In this document: in pieces, positions 11,295 through 19,932 of the stretch
How the letters are laid out: each line of letters starts with the position of its first letter
How positions within the stretch are numbered: the first letter of the stretch is position 1
Program-made: the position numbers and the translations under genes
DNA from: Shewanella gaetbuli
Lineage (GTDB): Bacteria > Pseudomonadota > Gammaproteobacteria > Enterobacterales > Shewanellaceae
Reading direction: 5' to 3'
Assembly (NCBI RefSeq): GCF_023284065.1
Contig: NZ_JAKIKP010000009.1
Coordinates: 62,001-126,000, forward strand
DNA length: 64,000 bases
Notes under the pieces: model-generated
Seen by the model: the letters and a program-made list of their open reading frames with translations, nothing else
Database searches by the model: none
What the model was told of the DNA's origin: nothing

Positions 11295-11531
11295 CTAGCT
11301 TGCTGATTCTGTTTTTGAGGTAAACTTGGCTGCATCAATAATGCACCATAGGTGAATAATTCCGCCAATAATCAATGGAATAACTAAAAAATATAAAAAG
11401 TAACAGGTGCCAACGATACAAAAAAATAAAAATGCGGCTAATAGTCGTCCTTGTAACAACTGTCCAAGCCCCGGCCAAATAACGCTAGCGACGGCAGCCA
11501 AAACATTGCCTGCTGAACCTTGTTGCGACAT
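11295..11531 (-). CDS. Small two-span membrane protein
   Basis: 78 residues. After a short start (MSQQGSAG) come two closely spaced hydrophobic segments: about residues 9-24, with the motif VIWPGLGQLLQGR, and about 30-65 (LLAAFLFFCIVGTCYFLYFLVIPLIIGGII). The PGLGQ-x-x-x-G motif is common in small bacterial membrane proteins of TM2-like type. The C-terminus is short and polar. The gene sits 11 bases upstream of the DUF2959 lipoprotein gene, so the two are probably co-transcribed and may act at the envelope together. Function unknown. Confidence 0.8.
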   Translation of the reverse strand: MSQQGSAGNVLAAVASVIWPGLGQLLQGRLLAAFLFFCIVGTCYFLYFLVIPLIIGGIIHLWCIIDAAKFTSKTESAS

Positions 11532-11629
11532 AAACTCGTTCCTTTGTTTTTTATTTGTTATAACATTGTACGAAGTTGAAATGTGATTACAATGAATATC
11601 TTATTAAGAGTTGTACCTTAAGGATGAAT

Positions 11630-12625
11630 ATGGCCCGTAACCTCGATTTATCATCGCTAAAAAACTTCTTTATTGGGGTATGGCAATTCTTGCTGCATTT
11701 AAAGCAACGACTCGTTGAAGACCAAATTAATATCCGTGCAGGACATTTAACCTATGTGACTTTGTTGTCGTTAGTGCCTATGGTGGCGGTAACCATGTCG
11801 ATGTTGTCAGCATTTCCTGTTTTTAAGGGGATTCGTGTTCATATTGAAAGTTTTGTGTATGACAACTTTTTGCCTGCCGCTGGTGATACCGTTCAGGTTT
11901 ATATTAATGAGTTTGTTAATAATGCCTCCAAGGGCACCTTTGTGGGGATTATCGCGTTAGTTTTTGTGGCTATTATGCTGATCTCGGCTATTGATAAATC
12001 GTTAAATAGCATTTGGCGCGTTACTGAAAAGCGCTCTTATGTGGTGTCGTTTTCGATGTATTGGATGGTGTTAACACTTGGTCCCGTTTTGATGGGAGCG
12101 AGTATTGTCGCCTCATCTTATTTAGTGTCTCTCAAACTACTTAGCGATACAGAGCTGTCGGGGCTTGTGCCTTTGGTCGTGTCAAAGTTGCCAATGTTTT
12201 TCTCGGTCGCCTCAATTTTGCTGTTGTATATGGTGGTGCCAAACAAGAAGGTGAGGTTTTTTCATGCATTATTGGGCGCAGTAGTTGCGGCAGTGTTGTT
12301 TGAGACGGGTAAAAAAGGTTTTGCATTTTACGTGACTCAGTTTCCGAGTTATGAAGCCATATACGGGGCGTTAGCGGTAATTCCTATTTTATTCGTATGG
12401 GTTTATGTGTCGTGGATGATTGTGTTGCTGGGCGCAGTGATCACCGCGTCATTACCTGAGTATTTAGACAAACATGTCGCCACATTAATTGATCGAATGA
12501 AACATGAATTTGAAGATGAGCCTGAGATTGAAGGTTCTGAAGCGCATGTTGATTCAAAAAAGCAAACCGTTAAGGTGGCTCACTCCACTTCTAAAACGGA
12601 ATCGGCTGCTGAATCTAAAGCATAG
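11630..12625 (+). CDS. yihY: YihY/BrkB family inner membrane protein (UPF0761)
   Basis: A polytopic inner-membrane protein, 331 residues from the ATG at 11630. It has about six membrane spans and conserved family blocks ([46 protein letters not shown]). The hydrophilic, acidic C-terminal tail (after about residue 270) is specific to this lineage. The frame is open upstream to a TTG at 11576, but AAGGA five bases before the ATG at 11630 and the family start ([13 protein letters not shown]-like) favour the shorter form. The E. coli homologue was once called RNase BN in error; its real role is unclear. It is followed by a lipoprotein gene and then dtd, and E. coli also has yihY directly before dtd. 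Confidence 0.88.
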   Translation: MARNLDLSSLKNFFIGVWQFLLHLKQRLVEDQINIRAGHLTYVTLLSLVPMVAVTMSMLSAFPVFKGIRVHIESFVYDNFLPAAGDTVQVYINEFVNNASKGTFVGIIALVFVAIMLISAIDKSLNSIWRVTEKRSYVVSFSMYWMVLTLGPVLMGASIVASSYLVSLKLLSDTELSGLVPLVVSKLPMFFSVASILLLYMVVPNKKVRFFHALLGAVVAAVLFETGKKGFAFYVTQFPSYEAIYGALAVIPILFVWVYVSWMIVLLGAVITASLPEYLDKHVATLIDRMKHEFEDEPEIEGSEAHVDSKKQTVKVAHSTSKTESAAESKA

Positions 12626-12790
12626 CCGTGCCCGCATATAAATAGTTAACTTTAATGGGCTAATTTTCTGTCGAGTTTAACCCAAAATCGCGACTTTATA
12701 CTGTGATTATCTACATTAACACAGGATAAATAGTGCTAATATACTTGCCAAAATAAGCAAGGTATCGCGAATATAAAATAAGGATTACAA

Positions 12791-13360
12791 ATGAAAAAAT
12801 TATTATTGGTAAGTAGTTTGTTGTTGATGACGGCTTGTACTGCTACCCAGTCGGAGTCTGAAGCACCTGTAGTGAATCAAATACCTACCACTATTAATAT
12901 GGCTGGTTTAGATAATGGTAAAGCGGCTGAAGAACTATACAGCTCATTAATTAAAGCTAATTATCTTGTTGATAAAGTTTCGGCTGATCGCGTTGCAGTA
13001 CAATTGGGCAACCATCAATTTGTGTTACAACCCAGCATGAATCCAGAAGGCATAGACCGTATTCTTGCTAACCGCTTTTACGCTGTTCATCCTCAATTAC
13101 ATGGTAGTAAAGAGTTATTGGTGATGATTGGACAATTAAACCAAAAGCTTAACTTTGCTAAATTTTTCATTCGTGAAAATGGTGCGGTTATTCAAGTACA
13201 AAGTTCAGCCACCTTTGTTAACGAAATTGAATTAGAAGAAATTCGTCGATTTTTAATTTGGACCGATGAGGGTTTACGTCAAGTGGGCTCATCTTTGCCA
13301 AAAGGTAGCGAGCAGCTGATTAAGCCTATTCCTGTTATGCAGCACCCTACTGGAGCCTAA
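12791..13360 (+). CDS. Putative lipoprotein of unknown function
   Basis: 189 residues with a short signal peptide ending in a lipobox (LLLMTAC, Cys near residue 16), then a Ser/Glu-rich linker and a compact domain of about 150 residues with no motif I recognise (blocks AAEELYSSLIKANYLVDKV, FFIRENGAVIQVQSSATF). A ribosome site AAGGA lies about 7 bases before the ATG. It ends 6 bases before dtd and is probably co-transcribed with dtd and the thioesterase gene. Membrane anchoring is inferred from the lipobox; residue +2 is Thr, which fits outer-membrane sorting by the simple Asp+2 rule. Confidence 0.8.
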   Translation: MKKLLLVSSLLLMTACTATQSESEAPVVNQIPTTINMAGLDNGKAAEELYSSLIKANYLVDKVSADRVAVQLGNHQFVLQPSMNPEGIDRILANRFYAVHPQLHGSKELLVMIGQLNQKLNFAKFFIRENGAVIQVQSSATFVNEIELEEIRRFLIWTDEGLRQVGSSLPKGSEQLIKPIPVMQHPTGA

Positions 13361-13366
13361 TCGGTC

Positions 13367-13804
13367 ATGATTGGTCTAATTCAACGGGTAAAACAGGCTA
13401 GTGTAACCGTAGACCAACAAGTCATAGGTGAAATTGACCAAGGCTTGTTGGTACTGCTAGGTGTTGAGCGTGAAGATAACCTTGAGAAAATGCAAAAGCT
13501 GGCCACTAAAATCAGTAAGTATCGTGTGTTTAGTGATCCGCAAGGCAAAATGAACCTCAGTGTTACCGATGTTGGCGGCAAACTTTTAGTAGTATCGCAG
13601 TTTACACTTGCTGCAGACACCGGTAGAGGTTTACGCCCAAGCTTTTCAGGCGCGGCGACACCTGAGCAAGCTAAGTCACTGTATGAAGCATTTGTGGCTT
13701 ATTGCAAAGACTTAGGCATAGAAACTCAAACGGGTGAGTTTGGGGCTGATATGCAAGTGTCGCTGATTAATGATGGCCCAGTGACATTTAATCTTCAGGT
13801 GTAA
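13367..13804 (+). CDS. dtd: D-aminoacyl-tRNA deacylase
   Basis: Hydrolyses D-aminoacyl-tRNA (and Gly-tRNA-Ala) to protect translation from D-amino acids; a cytoplasmic homodimer. 145 residues, the exact family size. The active-site segment [17 protein letters not shown] is near residues 78-94, and the cross-subunit Gly-cisPro motif appears as the C-terminal DGPVTF. It is closely followed (2 bases) by the FabY-type thioesterase gene, the same neighbour order as in E. coli (yihY-dtd-fabY). Confidence 0.96.
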   Translation: MIGLIQRVKQASVTVDQQVIGEIDQGLLVLLGVEREDNLEKMQKLATKISKYRVFSDPQGKMNLSVTDVGGKLLVVSQFTLAADTGRGLRPSFSGAATPEQAKSLYEAFVAYCKDLGIETQTGEFGADMQVSLINDGPVTFNLQV

Positions 13805-13806
13805 GC

Positions 13807-14328
13807 ATGATTTCGCAGCCACAGTTGGTAAAGGAACTTGTTAACACCTGGCATCAGACTATTCCGTTAAGTCAATTTATGCAGGTTGATGTTGTGGCGT
13901 TTGAAGAGGCTGGCGCTATGTCGCCACTTAATAATAAGCTACAACATGAACCTACTTCAGAACCGCCAAACTCGCCGTTATGGCAGCTAGTGACAACGGC
14001 ACCGCTTGCGCCCAATATTAACCTTCACCAAACCATGTTTGCTGGCAGTATTTATACCTTAATGACCCTAACAGGTTGGGGAATGATTTGGCTGCAACAG
14101 CAACTGAATCAATTAGACGGCAACATTGTACTTGCCGATGCTAAAGTAAAATATCTTGCACCTGTAACAGGGCAGCCTCACGCTAAAGTTATCTGGAATA
14201 ACCTTGATTTATCGCCGTTAAAAACTGCCAATAAAGTGAAAATACCGCTACAGGTTGAACTGTGGTGTGGAAATACACTTTGTGCCAATTTTTCAGGGGT
14301 TTATGTTTCTTTACCTCCAGCCATATAA
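13807..14328 (+). CDS. YiiD_C-type (FabY-like) thioesterase domain protein
   Basis: 173 residues forming a single hotdog-fold domain like the C-terminal half of E. coli FabY (YiiD), with conserved segments APNINLHQTMFAGSIYTLMTLTGWGMIW and VLADAKVKYLAPV. E. coli FabY has an added N-terminal GNAT acetyltransferase domain, which is absent here and not encoded next door, so this is a stand-alone version. It lies 2 bases after dtd, as fabY does in E. coli. A role on acyl-ACP or acyl-CoA is inferred from the fold. FabY in other bacteria starts fatty-acid synthesis, but it is a different, ketosynthase-type protein with the same name. Function uncertain. Confidence 0.8.
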   Translation: MISQPQLVKELVNTWHQTIPLSQFMQVDVVAFEEAGAMSPLNNKLQHEPTSEPPNSPLWQLVTTAPLAPNINLHQTMFAGSIYTLMTLTGWGMIWLQQQLNQLDGNIVLADAKVKYLAPVTGQPHAKVIWNNLDLSPLKTANKVKIPLQVELWCGNTLCANFSGVYVSLPPAI

Positions 14329-14488
14329 CCCGTTAGAAAATACATCCTTTCTATAAAATAGAATGGTTAAGGCGAAATTATCCACTTTTTATAAAATTTT
14401 TTAGTTGTTAGCCTGAACGCATTCCATCAAAGCTGCACCGCAAGTCATGTGCTGACGGTACTAATGGTTAACTTACTAAGGAAATAAT

Positions 14489-15082
14489 ATGAACAAGGTA
14501 TTGATGCTAAAATCGAGTATTTTAGGTGATTCGTCACAGTCAGGAATGTTATTGGATGATTTGGGCAAACTTTATCAGCAAAAAGGGGCGCAAATAACAA
14601 TCCGAGATTTAGTTGAACAACCTATTCCTATGTTAGATGGTGAGTTAGCCAATGCCCTTAGAGGGGGCGGTGATAATTTATCAACCCGCCAACAACAGGC
14701 ACTCACTTTATCTAATACTTTGGTTGATGAACTTAAAAGCCATGACACCCTAGTGATTGCCGCGCCTATGTACAACTTTATGATTCCAGTTCAGTTAAAG
14801 GCTTGGATTGATTTTATTGCACGTGCAGGTGTGACATTTACCTATACTGACACTGGGCCTAAAGGGTTAGTTACTGGTAAAAAAGCGGTTTTAGTCACTT
14901 CTAGAGGCGGTATGCACAAAGAGGCAGGCAGTGATCATCTGATACCTTATTTAACCACCTTATTAACGTTTATCGGCATTACTGATGTAGAAGTGGTTTA
15001 TGCAGAAGGGCTCAATATGGGCGAACAGCAAGCGGCCTCAGCCATGGCGAATGCTAAGCAGACATTGCAAAAAATCGCCTAA
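14489..15082 (+). CDS. azoR: FMN-dependent NADH-azoreductase
   Basis: Flavodoxin-fold oxidoreductase that reduces azo bonds and quinones using NADH and FMN. 197 residues, as for E. coli AzoR. FMN-binding features are the N-terminal [11 protein letters not shown] phosphate loop, the [23 protein letters not shown] block (the diagnostic AzoR segment) near residues 90-112, and VLVTSRGG. The upstream ribosome site is AAGGAA, and it is preceded by about 160 bp of A/T-rich intergenic sequence. It stands alone and ends at its own terminator. The physiological role is probably quinone detoxification. Confidence 0.93.
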   Translation: MNKVLMLKSSILGDSSQSGMLLDDLGKLYQQKGAQITIRDLVEQPIPMLDGELANALRGGGDNLSTRQQQALTLSNTLVDELKSHDTLVIAAPMYNFMIPVQLKAWIDFIARAGVTFTYTDTGPKGLVTGKKAVLVTSRGGMHKEAGSDHLIPYLTTLLTFIGITDVEVVYAEGLNMGEQQAASAMANAKQTLQKIA

Positions 15083-15084
15083 CT

Positions 15085-15110
15085 CATCATCGCATAAAAT
15101 GATGTTTTTT
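15085..15110 (+). terminator. Intrinsic terminator after azoR
   Basis: CATCAT (15085-15090) pairs with ATGATG (15099-15104), directly followed by six T. Just downstream a larger 13-bp inverted repeat, GCTTTCCATTAAC (15114-15126) with GTTAATGGAAAGC (15144-15156), could form a second hairpin. Confidence 0.65.
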
Positions 15111-15239
15111 GTTGCTTTCCATTAACTTACCAAGCTTGCATTGGTTAATGGAAAGCATTATTTATGTTCACTCCTCGCAAGTGATGGATGTTAATGTACA
15201 CTTAATTATACTGCAGAAATCGTCATAATTAGGTCGTAT

Positions 15240-15863
15240 ATGGGTAGTAAGCAAATTTGGTGGGCCGTAATCATTATTGTCACCGCAATAGTGAGTGTTC
15301 CCGCGGTGATGTTGGCGAGCCAATATATGTTGAGTGTCGAGCGGGGTAGCCCAATGAGCTACGGTATTGATGGTGCGCATTTGTCGGCGTTAGCATTTAA
15401 TTGGCAAGATGTTGACTCACAACAACAAACGTTTCCTCTTGATGAGCCAAGTTATACTTACCTTTTTATGGGGTTTTTATCTTGTTCTGAAATTTGCCCG
15501 ATTAGAATCAACCAACTTCGAGAACTAGAAAGTAAAATCGACAATTCTGCAAAATTGCGAAATCTGCCAATAAAATTCATGTTCATTACCATCGACCCTG
15601 ATAACGATACCCCTGCCGTGAGGCAGCAAGTAATAGATGATCAATCAGAGCGTTTTTTTAGTGCTGCATTAACTGCACAGGTCTTATTAGCCCTATCACA
15701 ATACTTATCTGAAAATATTCAAGCACATTCACCTATCCAAAATCATGTAGGCAATCTATATTTAATTGACCCACAGGGAAGTATTAGTCGTATGTACACG
15801 TCAAAACAGCTATCGACCGACAAGATGTTAGCCGACCTTCAACAAATCATAAAAGCGAGCTAA
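15240..15863 (+). CDS. SCO1/SenC family thioredoxin-fold protein
   Basis: 207 residues. An N-terminal membrane anchor (about residues 7-28) is followed by a periplasmic thioredoxin-like domain. The Cu-binding CxxxC motif is present as CSEIC (Cys82, Cys86), and a distal His that completes the site is available (H169 in QNHVGNLYLIDPQG). FITIDPDNDTP matches the conserved strand after the motif. Family members deliver copper to, or reduce thiols in, the CuA site of cytochrome oxidase. No oxidase genes lie nearby in this window, so the partner is unknown. The next gene, a chemoreceptor, starts 18 bases downstream, so the two are probably co-transcribed, an unusual pairing. Confidence 0.88.
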   Translation: MGSKQIWWAVIIIVTAIVSVPAVMLASQYMLSVERGSPMSYGIDGAHLSALAFNWQDVDSQQQTFPLDEPSYTYLFMGFLSCSEICPIRINQLRELESKIDNSAKLRNLPIKFMFITIDPDNDTPAVRQQVIDDQSERFFSAALTAQVLLALSQYLSENIQAHSPIQNHVGNLYLIDPQGSISRMYTSKQLSTDKMLADLQQIIKAS

Positions 15864-15881
15864 TGCTAAGGTATAACGAGT

Positions 15882-17384
15882 ATGACCATTCCCAAAAACA
15901 CCCACATACTGCTTAAAAATGACGGTTACGTTTATCGCATATTATTGCTGCAATCACCTTTATTGTTATTAAGCGGCTTTGTTGGCGCACAAATGCTAAC
16001 GTTTTCAATTGTAGCGGCGGTAGTCATTGCTATATTGGCTCAAGCGGCTTATAGCTTACTTAAAGGCACACCCTTATTTGGTATTGTGGCGGCAGTCATT
16101 ATGATGACGGTGTCAGCTATGCTTATCCAAAGCCAAATGGGCATGATTGAAATGCATTTTCATATCTTTGCTTCAATGGCTATTCTGCTGATTTATCAGC
16201 GTTGGCAGCCATTATTGGCCTCGTTATTAACCGTTGCTGTACACCATGTTTTATTCACTTATATTCAATTATCCAATGGGATGATGTTTGACACTCCCAT
16301 CATGATTTTTGCCGGTGAATGTACTTGGGGCATCATGTTAGTTCATGCACTCTTTGCCGCAGCAGAAACCATTATTTTGATTAGAATCTCTCTCTTTATG
16401 CGGGCAGATTCTTCAGCCAATTTACGCATTGCCAATGCTATTCAACATATCTCTAGAGAGAAAGATTTATCAATTCGGTTATCTTCAGCTGACACCGAAG
16501 CTGAAACGGCATTTAACACTATGTTAGATGAGTTAAGTCAGTTGTTTACTGACTATCGTGATATTGCAAAAAGGATGACGCAAACATCGGAACAACTGCT
16601 TAACTTAAGTGAGCTGACTCAAGAGGCGATGGAGCATCAGCAAAATCAAGCTCAGTCTATATCGCAAACCGCCCATAATGTGATTCAAAACTTTATTCAA
16701 GTGACGGCAAATAGCCAGCAGTCTGCCACACAAGCTCAAACAGCAGCATCGTCCAGTGTGCAAGATAGACAAAGTGCGCTGTCTATTATGAATGACATGA
16801 AGTTACTTGAAACTAATACTACCGAGGTGACAGGCTCGCTAACTGAGTTAACTAAAGATGTTAGCGCTATTACCACCTTATTGCAGGCAATTCGCAGTAT
16901 TTCAGAGCAAACAAACTTATTGGCACTTAATGCGGCAATTGAAGCGGCTAGGGCTGGCGAAAGTGGTCGAGGTTTTGCGGTGGTTGCCGATGAAGTAAGA
17001 GCATTAGCCCAACGTACTAGCCAGTCTACTGATGAAATTGAAACGGTTCTGAGCCGATTAAATAGCAGTATGCTTAAAACGGTTGAGTCAATGGATGAAG
17101 GTAAGCAGCGTACATCAGAAAATGTCTCGCATACCAATACTATTGCTTCTGGGTTAGCTGAGCGGGCAAATCAAATTGAGCAAGTCGCCAGTTTAAGTCA
17201 CCAGATGGCGGAAGAAACTCAACACCAAGAAGGACAGCTAAATCAAATTGGTGAACAAATCAGCGATAATATTAATACTGTGACATTATTGTCTGAGCAA
17301 ATTACCAAGCTTTCTCATGGGGTGGAAGACATGAAGCAAATTACCCAAGAGTATCAACAAAAAGCGGCGGTTTATGTTGTTTAA
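15882..17384 (+). CDS. Methyl-accepting chemotaxis protein with polytopic N-terminus
   Basis: 500 residues. The N-terminal 180 residues are a multi-span membrane module (about six hydrophobic segments) with a His-rich stretch ([17 protein letters not shown]) instead of the usual periplasmic ligand domain between two spans. A short linker takes the place of a clear HAMP domain. The C-terminal 300 residues form the signalling coiled coil with the conserved hairpin tip [20 protein letters not shown] and the block [23 protein letters not shown]. It should signal to CheA/CheW; the stimulus is unknown, and histidines inside the membrane could suggest metal, haem or proton sensing. It starts 18 bases after the SCO-like gene and ends at a strong bidirectional terminator. 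Confidence 0.92.
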   Translation: MTIPKNTHILLKNDGYVYRILLLQSPLLLLSGFVGAQMLTFSIVAAVVIAILAQAAYSLLKGTPLFGIVAAVIMMTVSAMLIQSQMGMIEMHFHIFASMAILLIYQRWQPLLASLLTVAVHHVLFTYIQLSNGMMFDTPIMIFAGECTWGIMLVHALFAAAETIILIRISLFMRADSSANLRIANAIQHISREKDLSIRLSSADTEAETAFNTMLDELSQLFTDYRDIAKRMTQTSEQLLNLSELTQEAMEHQQNQAQSISQTAHNVIQNFIQVTANSQQSATQAQTAASSSVQDRQSALSIMNDMKLLETNTTEVTGSLTELTKDVSAITTLLQAIRSISEQTNLLALNAAIEAARAGESGRGFAVVADEVRALAQRTSQSTDEIETVLSRLNSSMLKTVESMDEGKQRTSENVSHTNTIASGLAERANQIEQVASLSHQMAEETQHQEGQLNQIGEQISDNINTVTLLSEQITKLSHGVEDMKQITQEYQQKAAVYVV

Positions 17385-17400
17385 TCTTGTTTGAATTTAG

Positions 17401-17436
17401 CCATAAAAAAACCATCTGTTGACGGTTTTTTTATGG
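17401..17436. terminator. Bidirectional intrinsic terminator
   Basis: A 13-bp perfect stem, CCATAAAAAAACC (17401-17413) with GGTTTTTTTATGG (17424-17436), serves both the chemoreceptor gene (plus) and the end of the aryl polyene operon (minus), because each strand shows a G+C step followed by a run of seven T. A small second palindrome, AATCAC-CTT-GTGATT, follows at 17441-17455. Confidence 0.85.
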
Positions 17437-17467
17437 CATTAAATCACCTTGTGATTGGTGGTAATAC

Positions 17468-18697
17468 TTAATGCCAGCGTTTAAAAATAAGCGAGGTATT
17501 AATGCCACCAAAGGCAAAGTTATTGCTCATAACATAGTCGGTTTCAAGGTGGCGAATGTCATCTTTAATATAATCAAGTTGACCACATTCGGGGTCAATA
17601 TCATGCAGGTTTAACGTTGGGGCAAACCAGTTTTCATTCATCATTTGAATACTTGCCCACGCCTCTAACGCGCCACAAGCCCCTAGGGTATGTCCGGTAT
17701 AACTTTTCAAAGATGAAATGGGCATGCTAGGGCCAAAAACCGCATGGGTAGCAGTTGTTTCGGCAATGTCACCGCGATCAGTGGCTGTACCGTGTGCATT
17801 AACATAACCTATGTCTGTCGCATCAACATTGGCATCTTTTAACGCCTGACGAATGGCAATTTCCATGGTTTGCGCATTAGGCTGAGTCACATGAAGGCCG
17901 TCTGAATTGGTGCCAAAACCAATCAGTTCAGCATAAATATGTGCGCCACGGGCTTGCGCGTGTTCTAGCTCTTCTAGAATCAAGGTGCAAGCGCCTTCAC
18001 CAATCACTAAACCATCACGGTTTTTATCAAACGGTCGCGGAGTTAATTGTGGAGTTTCATTTTGGGTGCTGGTGGCAAATAAGGTATCAAATACCACAGC
18101 TTCAGTAGGGCATAGCTCTTCACCGCCGCCCGCTAACATGACTGTCTGTTTGCCATATTTGATGGCTTCATAGGCGTAACCAATGCCTTGGCTGGCTGAA
18201 GTACACGCGCTACTAGTAGTATGAATACGGCCTTTTAAACCAAAAAATACCCCAATATTAACCGCGGTGGTATGCGCCATCATACGAATATAGCTGGTGG
18301 CAGTTAAGCCTGACATGGTACCGGTTTTAAGCATGTCGCCAAACCCAACAATGGGGTCGGTACTACCAGTAGATGAGCCATAAGCAACACCGGTTTCTCC
18401 AGAGGTTAATACTGGGTGCTCTAAAAGCTGTGCATCTTCTAAGGCAAGCTCACTGGCTCGGGTAGCCATTAATGATACGCGGCCCATTGAGCGGATTTTT
18501 TTTCTCGAATAGTGGCTAGGGATAACAAAATCGGTAACTGGGGCGGCTAAACGAGTATTGAGTTCTGGGTATCTATCCCACTCAGGCATGTTGACTACAC
18601 AATTTTTTTGCGCCAGTAAACGGTGTTTAATGGCTGCCCAGTCATGACCTAAGGCACTGATGCCACCAATGCCAGTGACTACCACGCGACGGGTCAT
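17468..18697 (-). CDS. Beta-ketoacyl-ACP synthase (ApeR-type)
   Basis: A condensing enzyme of the FabF type, 409 residues. Catalytic Cys lies in TTSSACTSASQG (near residue 163), the two active-site His in NAHGTATDRGD and SYTGHTLGACGALEA, with the C-terminal FAFGGINTSLI loop. In E. coli aryl polyene synthesis the homologue ApeR acts as a homodimeric ketosynthase. It is the last gene of the 18-gene cluster and overlaps the reductase gene upstream by 4 bases (ATGA). It differs from the other complete KS in the cluster (19933-21135), so two elongation systems are present, as expected for APE clusters. The substrate role is inferred from homology. Confidence 0.93.
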   Translation of the reverse strand: MTRRVVVTGIGGISALGHDWAAIKHRLLAQKNCVVNMPEWDRYPELNTRLAAPVTDFVIPSHYSRKKIRSMGRVSLMATRASELALEDAQLLEHPVLTSGETGVAYGSSTGSTDPIVGFGDMLKTGTMSGLTATSYIRMMAHTTAVNIGVFFGLKGRIHTTSSACTSASQGIGYAYEAIKYGKQTVMLAGGGEELCPTEAVVFDTLFATSTQNETPQLTPRPFDKNRDGLVIGEGACTLILEELEHAQARGAHIYAELIGFGTNSDGLHVTQPNAQTMEIAIRQALKDANVDATDIGYVNAHGTATDRGDIAETTATHAVFGPSMPISSLKSYTGHTLGACGALEAWASIQMMNENWFAPTLNLHDIDPECGQLDYIKDDIRHLETDYVMSNNFAFGGINTSLIFKRWH

Positions 18698-19425
18698 ACC
18701 ATACCTCCATTCACTGAAATAACTTGACGAGTAATATACGCTGCATCTTCAGATAATAAAAAGTGTGCTAAGCCAGCAATCTCATTGGGTTTACCCATGC
18801 GCTTCATCGGCACCATTTGGTTAACCATTTCTGTTGGAATATCTGCCACCATGTCGGTTTCGATTAACCCAGGCGCAATGCAGTTAACGGTGATTTTGCG
18901 TTTTGCTAACTCAAGAGATAAAGCTTTAGTCGCTCCAATAATACCTGCTTTGGATGCGCTGTAGTTCACTTGACCTCGGTTGCCTGCAATACCAGAAACA
19001 GAGGCGAGGGTGATAATTCTGCCGCCTTTGCGGCTTTGTACCATTGGCATAACGGTCGGGTGAATAACGTTGTAAAATCCGTCTAAATTGGTATGAATAA
19101 CGCTATCCCATTCTTGTTCTGTCATGGCAGGGAAAGCGGTATCTCTATTAATGCCTGCGTTAAGAATTACACCATAATAGGCACCGTTTTCGGCAATATC
19201 TTGCTCAATGGCGAGTTTAACTTGTGCGCGGTCGGCCACATCAAATTGCAACATGCTCACAGTGCAACCCAATGCGCTGAGTTCAGCCTTGGTGTTGTTG
19301 GCGGCGTCTACATTACTGTGATAGTGCATGGCAATATCATAGCCACTCGCGGCTAACTTAACGGCAATGGCTTTGCCAATACCCCGGCTTGAACCTGTGA
19401 CTAAAACTCTTTTGTTCACAAACAT
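18694..19425 (-). CDS. 3-ketoacyl-ACP reductase, FabG-like (ApeQ-type)
   Basis: A short-chain dehydrogenase/reductase of 243 residues. The N-terminal cofactor motif is TGSSRGIGKA, followed by NAG in ILNAGINRDTAF. The catalytic Ser-Tyr-Lys is seen as SVSGIAG and YSASKAG. The C-terminus ends in SVNGGMV, as in FabG. It should reduce each new 3-keto group to 3-hydroxy during polyene assembly. Its stop overlaps the start of the terminal ketosynthase, and a 12-base gap separates it from the dehydratase gene upstream. Function as a cluster-specific reductase is strongly supported by context. Confidence 0.93.
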   Translation of the reverse strand: MFVNKRVLVTGSSRGIGKAIAVKLAASGYDIAMHYHSNVDAANNTKAELSALGCTVSMLQFDVADRAQVKLAIEQDIAENGAYYGVILNAGINRDTAFPAMTEQEWDSVIHTNLDGFYNVIHPTVMPMVQSRKGGRIITLASVSGIAGNRGQVNYSASKAGIIGATKALSLELAKRKITVNCIAPGLIETDMVADIPTEMVNQMVPMKRMGKPNEIAGLAHFLLSEDAAYITRQVISVNGGMV

Positions 19426-19437
19426 ACTCCGTTTTGT

Positions 19438-19932
19438 TTAAGTGTTTGGGTTAGCATCATTGATATAGGCTTGGGTATCACTGGGTTGAAACACATTCAC
19501 ATTGGCCTGAGCAATAAGTGTGTCATCAAGGTTAATTTGGCAATCAAATACCGCAAGACCAGAGTCTTCCTGATATAAACGGGCGACATGGGTTTGATAG
19601 GTTTTACCTAATTGAAAATGACTATGATGCATAACCAGTTTACGCGTGCCTAATAAAAAACCCACCTTAATGGGCTCAGACTTCATTGTTGCTTCAACCC
19701 CCGCTAACGCGGCGATACTTTGAGCCATGTATTCAATACCCACATAATTGGCTACCCCTTGGCTTTGCTTGTCAAAGTAAGCGCTGTTAGTGGTAATGTG
19801 AGTTTGAGTCACAAGGCTGTCGACTTGGTGACTGACAATGTTGTCGATTAAAATCATCGGGGCACGGTGCGGTATAAAGGTTTCAATAGGGTTTGCTAAT
19901 AGCACCGAGCTAGCCGTTAACGGATTTGTCAT
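19438..19932 (-). CDS. 3-hydroxyacyl-ACP dehydratase-like hotdog protein (ApeP-type)
   Basis: 164 residues, a hotdog fold. The sequence PIETFIPHRAPMILIDNIV carries the FabZ-like PHR-P-x-x-x-D signature with the candidate catalytic His, and YVGIEYMAQSIAALAGVEA the helix with the partner acidic residue. With the second dehydratase of the cluster (30043-30408) it corresponds to the ApeI:ApeP pair, which in E. coli forms a heteromeric dehydratase that introduces the conjugated double bonds. The start abuts the stop of the ketosynthase gene upstream with no gap. Confidence 0.88.
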   Translation of the reverse strand: MTNPLTASSVLLANPIETFIPHRAPMILIDNIVSHQVDSLVTQTHITTNSAYFDKQSQGVANYVGIEYMAQSIAALAGVEATMKSEPIKVGFLLGTRKLVMHHSHFQLGKTYQTHVARLYQEDSGLAVFDCQINLDDTLIAQANVNVFQPSDTQAYINDANPNT

